Shown piece after piece: positions 59,403-64,000 of a stretch of 64,000 bases of DNA. The notes below the pieces were generated by a model. The model was not told the DNA's origin. It saw nothing but the letters and a program-made list of their open reading frames with translations, and did no database searches. The stretch spans positions 1,240,001 through 1,304,000 of the forward strand of contig JALECJ010000256.1 of assembly GCA_023515745.1 (NCBI GenBank), given 5' to 3'. The stretch's first letter is position 1. Each line of letters starts with the position of its first letter. The stretch comes from Amoeboaphelidium protococcarum (lineage: Eukaryota; Aphelidiomycota; Aphelidea). The position numbers were made by a program, and so were the translations under genes.

Positions 59403-59885
59403 ATGGCTTACAATCATGCAGACAATCACACTCGTAATTCTACTCAGCTATAAAATACCACTGACAATGTTAGATCTATGCTGACTTTGATCATGACCAA
59501 GTTGGATCTGTTGGACTCTAAATTTGACTCAATGCATAAGAAAATTGACTCCGTTCAAAAGCAATTGGAAGAAATTCAGGGCAAATTGGACACATTCATC
59601 GATCAAGAAAACTGTGGATGTGAAGGCAATTGCAACGGTGTGGCCACTTATATCTCAGTAAGAAAATCTTTCGATTTGTGTACTGTTGTGACATTATTAC
59701 ACGTGTAGATTGTTGTATTTATTACTACTGCCATCGCAATTTGCGGCAATGCAATTATGAGCTGGTGGCCTTAAATCTATCCTGCTCTAAGCATGCAATT
59801 TGCTATTCTATGCATTGCATTCGTTACGTTGGTTGTGTTGGCGTGGCCTGTCGACGTCTAGTCAACCCATTAGCAAGAGAATTGA
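59403..59885 (+). CDS. Small coiled-coil membrane protein, unknown
   Basis: Two exons (59403-59657, 59709-59885; intron 51 nt) encode 143 residues. N-terminal half: coiled coil (LLDSKFDSMHKKIDSVQKQL EEIQGKLD), then a cysteine cluster CGCEGNC; C-terminal half: two hydrophobic segments (IVVFITTAIAICGNAIMSWW and LSMQFAILCIAFVTLVVLAW), with the intron exactly before the first. Exon 2 keeps its frame through two TAG and one TAA codons. Not recognised; the layout suggests a self-associating tail-hairpin protein. Confidence 0.6.
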
Positions 59886-60394
59886 TTGAAACACTCCGGT
59901 TTAATTTACTAAAATAAATACTAAGTGGTTTTATATCCACCCACTATCTCTACTTCTAGTTTTCAGCCACTATTGTATCAACCACACATCGACAGGCACT
60001 GAGACAGAATGTGCTCCATGACCAGTCTTCGATACAATTTCTGGCATGTAAGACTCAGAAGCCAGCTCTGACATACTAAAAGCGCTAGAGACGCATCACT
60101 TAAGTAAACTACTTTGGGAAGCTGGCTATTAATGATTGTAAACGGACAATAAATTGAAATGACTTTGTCTCTGCACAGTAAAGACGCGATGTTGCGATTA
60201 TTAACGATGCTGGTAAGTAATAGTCCAACCGAGTGGGCGAAAGATAACTACTGTAGGAATGATATACCGAATGTAAACCATAAGTAGATAAGCAAAATAA
60301 AGGTGATCAGAGTATTTATTCAATTTCATATGATCAAAATAGTACTCTATGAGTCATTGTATAGACTAGAAAACAAGTCTAGCTGGCACTTACT
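59886..60394. other. Intergenic region
   Basis: About 500 bases between convergent genes. It has an 8-bp inverted pair (AGCCAGCT near 60061, AGCTGGCT near 60119) and a short minus-strand frame (60080 to 59866) with no recognisable content. Confidence 0.4.
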
Positions 60395-60785
60395 TCAACC
60401 ACGAGTAAACTTTCCCCAAATGTGAAGCAGAAAAACAGCTCCAATGAACATTAAACTGAAGACTAGTACAGTCACCGGGTCACTACACACAATTAATCAT
60501 ACATTAATCACTCAATAATATCATTCGATAAAGATATAATTACACTTTAATGCCAGGCGAGTCGTCAGTGTACATTCTCATCATGGTTGAGGTACTGCCT
60601 CCATTGCCAGTTCGTCTAGCTACAGCTGGGGAATTTCCTGCACTCGATGATCCAGTACTTCTCTTGCGTCTACCATAAAAATGAATCTTTAAAATAAATA
60701 TCTAGAATCAAGCTGCTCTATATTTAACTTACACTGAGGAAGTAGATGGTCTACCAGTAGCTTTGACAACTTTATCTTCTGGCAT
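60395..60785 (-). CDS. SEC61B: Protein translocon subunit Sec61 beta
   Basis: Three exons (60733-60785, 60544-60669, 60395-60482; introns 63 and 61 nt) encode 88 residues. The cytosolic part has [20 protein letters not shown], matching the family's GxxxSTMxxxYTDDSPGxKV block, followed by the tail anchor [20 protein letters not shown] and HIWGKFTRG. It is the beta subunit of the ER Sec61 channel. Both introns are phase 2 and split Val codons, which fits the conserved protein exactly. Pairs functionally with the RAMP4/SERP1 gene at 28.5 kb. Confidence 0.95.
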
Positions 60786-61156
60786 AATTAGTAGCTGTAT
60801 GTATGTATTAGTTGATGTATTGGTCGTTCAGAACTCTCTATATCTAATGCGAAAATACAAAGGAAAGGAACGCGTGCGATGAAGGTTTGGATTGAGAAGA
60901 ATTTGTGATCTGCTGTATCCTGATCCTTAATGATTATTAACGATACCGAATACAGTATATCGTGAAGAAGAAGATTTCATAAGTCATTAAGTACGATTGA
61001 AAACCGATTACTTGAGGCATCATGTCTCATCACGAAAACAATTTCGACGTTGATCGCGATAATCTAATTGTAGTTGTTAAGTATGTGGGGGCAAGTTACA
61101 CGTAAATGCAAAATGTATTGAAATCAATAATCATTCATGCCAAATTCATTCAATTA
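60786..61156. other. Intergenic region
   Basis: About 370 bases upstream of SEC61B. No coding frame or repeat seen. Confidence 0.4.
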
Positions 61157-61641
61157 TCATTCTTGAGGTAAATTGCGATTAGATTAGAAAATTCCAAGGC
61201 GCAGTGAACGCGCGTAGAGCAAGGCTAGTAAAGGAAGCAAATTCTACCTCGCAGCACTCATGGCAGGCACCCAGTCACTTGAAGGATACTTGTCAAATCC
61301 TTCCTTCAAGAAGAGTATTTCGATAATAACTATAAATATTATCTACGATTGTGAGTATAAGGTTTAAAAAAATTATCAAATTTTACCATTGCAATACTCA
61401 AAACACGCTGCCAGCTTATCAGGCGCTAACCATCGCGCAATTCATTCAGTTGCGTTTCTAACAAATCATTCCTTCTACGAAGCTCTGTATTCTCCATACG
61501 CAACTCTGCGATCTCTTGACGTAAACGTTGCAATTCAGACATTATTTCACCCATTTGTTGATTGTTTACTGCACCTTCGACCTGATGATTATTATTAGGG
61601 CCAGTGTTGACGCTAACAGTTTCGCGCAGGTTGTCTGACAT
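61157..61641 (-). CDS. Small coiled-coil membrane protein, unknown
   Basis: Tentative two-exon gene (61387-61641, 61157-61342; intron 44 nt) of 146 residues. The N-terminal 70 residues are a strong leucine heptad coiled coil (ELQRLRQEIAELRMENTELR). Exon 2 adds a hydrophobic segment (IIFIVIIEILFL) and EGFDKYPSSDWVPAM with another hydrophobic helix (LLPLLALLYARSLRL). Without the intron the frame runs to a TGA after a low-complexity stretch, giving about 117 residues. The coiled coil is convincing; the second exon is inferred from the frame and a GTAG acceptor. Confidence 0.5.
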
Positions 61642-61918
61642 TTTAGAGACATAACTGCTGAGACGCAGTCATCGTAAGAGAATACGAGTTAAGTGACATG
61701 TGTGATTGATCTGGTTCCAATCATTGAGAATCAAGGGGTCAACGTGCGTGAATATTGTGTTTTTATTGTTAAGGTTGGGATCGGTTGGGAAAGCGCGCGC
61801 GCGTGATTGGCTCCTCCTAAAAACATAGACGCTTGAAAACAAAGTGTCAACGATATTATACTAAATTAATAGTTCAGAATTTATTTAGCCTCAGATTCAG
61901 TATAATAAAAAAATTTGG

Positions 61919-64000
61919 TCATTGTCTTCTAACTTGAGGACCACATGATTCGCCATCGCCAGAGCAAGAGGAATTCTTGTACTGACTGTAAGCGAGCTTT
62001 GGAACAGCTTCCGCAAATCTTTACTTATCATTTTCGTAATGTCTTCTCAGACAATTCTTGATGGGCAAATAGCTGATATAATAGAAATTGCGCGCTCCCT
62101 CGGATAAATCTGACATCTCTTCTGGTACTTCTAAATCCAATATCAAGTCCAATTTCTCAGCAGTTGTCTTCGCCTTCTTAATTGCTTAACGCTGAACTTC
62201 CCAAGTTATATGACCACCACGCTTTTTCTTGATCGGGCGCTGTGCTACTTGCTACGCCTGATTTTAACGATTATCGACTCTCTAAGATGGTGGGTTGTTC
62301 TCAGCGCCACCGTCATCATCATCCGAGTCATCTGCAAAAATATCCTACTGATTCCCCACGGCAGCCTCAACCACAGCATGCTGTATCTGAGCACTTGTCA
62401 TCCTCTCATTGACAAATCTCTGAACTGCGGCGCGAATTAGAGGGCGGAGCGGTTCGGGTACTTGATCAATTAACTAGTTTAGATACTCTTGTGCAGTCTA
62501 CGCCTTTTTATAACCAAAACAAGACTCCACTACAGAGCTTAGCGAGCCACGGCGGTTTACGGGAACGCTGCATTATTCCACCACAAATTTCTTAGCTACT
62601 TGCAACAAGCTTCTAGTTTCGCCAACATTGATCAAGCCAGATGCTATATCCAAATCCTTACAAAAGATAGGAATCCATTTACTGATCACCCCTTCGGTAC
62701 TTTATTAGTTTCTCTCAGCCAATGCCATCAGATAAGTTGCATCTCTTTTATACAGTGACGCATTCTGCATTGTGCGGTGTCTTGCTGAGCTGAAAATGTC
62801 CACATCTGCGCCACCACCCCAGACAGCAAGAAGGTATCCTGTCTTTCTGTTTGAATGCGACCCAAACTTGGACTGTCTATCCAATATCTTCAAACAAGTT
62901 GCCTTGAATTTATTGTGATAAGTTTAATAAGGAACTTTGTCATCACCAATACCCCCTCCTCTTGACAAAGCCGCCTTTGATGGAAATATATAGCCATCAC
63001 TCAAGTCTGCTAAGTAAATAAAGGCCAGCAAATGACGAATTGGGCAAAGCTCCGGAACAGTGTCATCAGACCACAAGGTGAGAGGCACGGGCTGATTGTC
63101 TGTTTTCCCCTTAATATTGAAAGCCAGTCCAACGAGTTCACCAGAAGGACTGAAAGAGGTCAACTCCCAATTAATAGCATTAATCCCATCTTCACTAGAA
63201 AATTTCAAGTCAGTCAGTTCTGAGTTACGGAGAAACAGTTTGCAACCAACCAGAGTCATCACGTAAAACATAAGGTCGTACAAATTGTTTTTAGAGATGC
63301 AATAATTTCTGAGTTTGATCAACTCCCACGGCGTCAATGCCGAGTCACCGCGCACTACGTGACTAGCTTGATCTTTAAAAACACGCTAGAAAACATTCTA
63401 CAACTTTGTACAGTCCCTTGGATTGCCTTTGCGCCATAGCTGAATTGCAGGACGGTGAACATCACAGCCAGTATACTAACCTTTCTGATTTTCAAGGACA
63501 CACTCCTGGCATACATCTTGATACTGACCATTTTGATTACGAGCAGCATGTACGGCACCTACCGCAGAAATGAATTAGTTCAGATTCACAGGAGACTTCC
63601 AACCTCCCTGGACCAATACTGGACGTCCAAAAACGTCTTTCACAACTCTCCCATCAATATCAGTCAACTCCAAGCCTGGCTATCTAGATTTAAAGTAGAC
63701 AAAAGATGCAATAGTGTTGATACTCATTGATGGGCAAAAGCGAGTCGGAGCTCTATCGTGTACCATGTGGAGGCTCTCATAGTCACCAATCAGACTGCAG
63801 AAATAACGCAAACCTACAGAGCATTATGAAACAGCAGATATAGCTGTAGCGGATATACTTAACATACCTTTATAATGTTTTGCATAGCTTTTCAAAGAAT
63901 TATCAGCCAGTACTCGATTGCCAGTCAATTCACCTTCTTCATCTGCTAGTTGTAGATTGATACGAGCCAGAGTTGTTTCAACTCCCTAGTCAGCCAGTAT
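61919..64000 (-). CDS. Crypton-like tyrosine recombinase (N-terminus outside window)
   Basis: Two visible exons (63868-64000 and 61919-63813; intron 54 nt) of a longer gene. The DNA-binding N-terminal part includes LKSYAKHYKGLRYFCSLIGD and a Cys-rich VCQECV...GCDVHRP, a possible zinc-binding loop. The catalytic domain has box I LFLRNSELTDLKF (Arg), box II FGSHSNRKTGYLL (HxxR) and ARHRTMQNASLYKRD (His, then the nucleophile Tyr), so the R-H-R-H-Y set is complete. A ~220-residue C-terminal extension is acidic then basic. Such proteins move circular DNA intermediates by site-specific recombination. TAA/TAG read as Gln throughout. Element ends cannot be seen; a domesticated host gene is possible. 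Confidence 0.85.

Noticed and set aside
59886-60394. AGCCAGCT/AGCTGGCT inverted pair and a short minus-strand frame
   Set aside because: Eight-base inverted words ~50 bases apart are expected by chance, and the peptide has no recognisable content.

Overview
This is a gene-dense nuclear segment of a eukaryote that reads TAA and TAG as glutamine and uses TGA as its only visible stop. Almost every conserved gene is broken many times by in-frame TAA/TAG under the standard code and becomes one clean protein when these are read as Gln. In the TBC-domain gene a TAG (19944-19946) even encodes the catalytic glutamine finger. Introns are few and short (44-80 nt), and nearly all end in GTAG.

The host looks like an opisthokont on the fungal side. 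The Cdc42 protein is very fungus-like, and RIC8, twinfilin, Brr6/Brl1-type and POLE2 genes are present. The window also has genes that I recall as usually missing from yeasts and moulds: cob(I)alamin adenosyltransferase, CCDC22 (Commander complex), a single-domain cation channel and a WNK kinase. An early-branching holomycotan with a reassigned code, such as an aphelid, is my best guess. That is inference, not proof.

Layout. 1-4.2 kb: RIC8 (cut by the left edge), MMAB, and a membrane-anchored kinase. 4.3-8.8 kb: three tandem secreted proteins of one zinc-metalloprotease family, the third without its zinc-binding histidines. 9.3-23.1 kb: twinfilin, WNK kinase, CDC42, phosphomannomutase, HMCES/SRAP, a GRAM-TBC Rab-GAP overlapping L2HGDH tail to tail, and Brr6/Brl1. 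23.6-28.1 kb: a complete Ty1/copia retrotransposon on the minus strand with identical LTRs and one TGA (in a TGA-CTA context) between gag and protease. 28.4-44.7 kb: RAMP4/SERP1, an unknown Q-rich gene, NAC-beta, a short MTHFR, POLE2, CCDC22, an ER-type membrane protein, ITPase, an O-fucosyltransferase-like enzyme and a transportin-3-like importin. 44.7-47.9 kb: a repeat island with a ~260-bp direct repeat, a hAT-type element with another inverted-repeat element nested inside it, and a Tourist/Harbinger-type MITE, around a gene of unknown function. 48-61.6 kb: an unknown gene, a RUS-family (DUF647) membrane protein, a secreted protein, URB1, the cation channel, two small membrane proteins and SEC61-beta. 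61.9-64 kb: a Crypton-like tyrosine recombinase running off the right edge.

The genes are mostly unrelated housekeeping functions and do not form a pathway cluster. The exceptions are the protease tandem array and the mobile elements. I saw no rRNA, CRISPR array or convincing tRNA. All intron and start calls were made by eye from reading frame and splice motifs.
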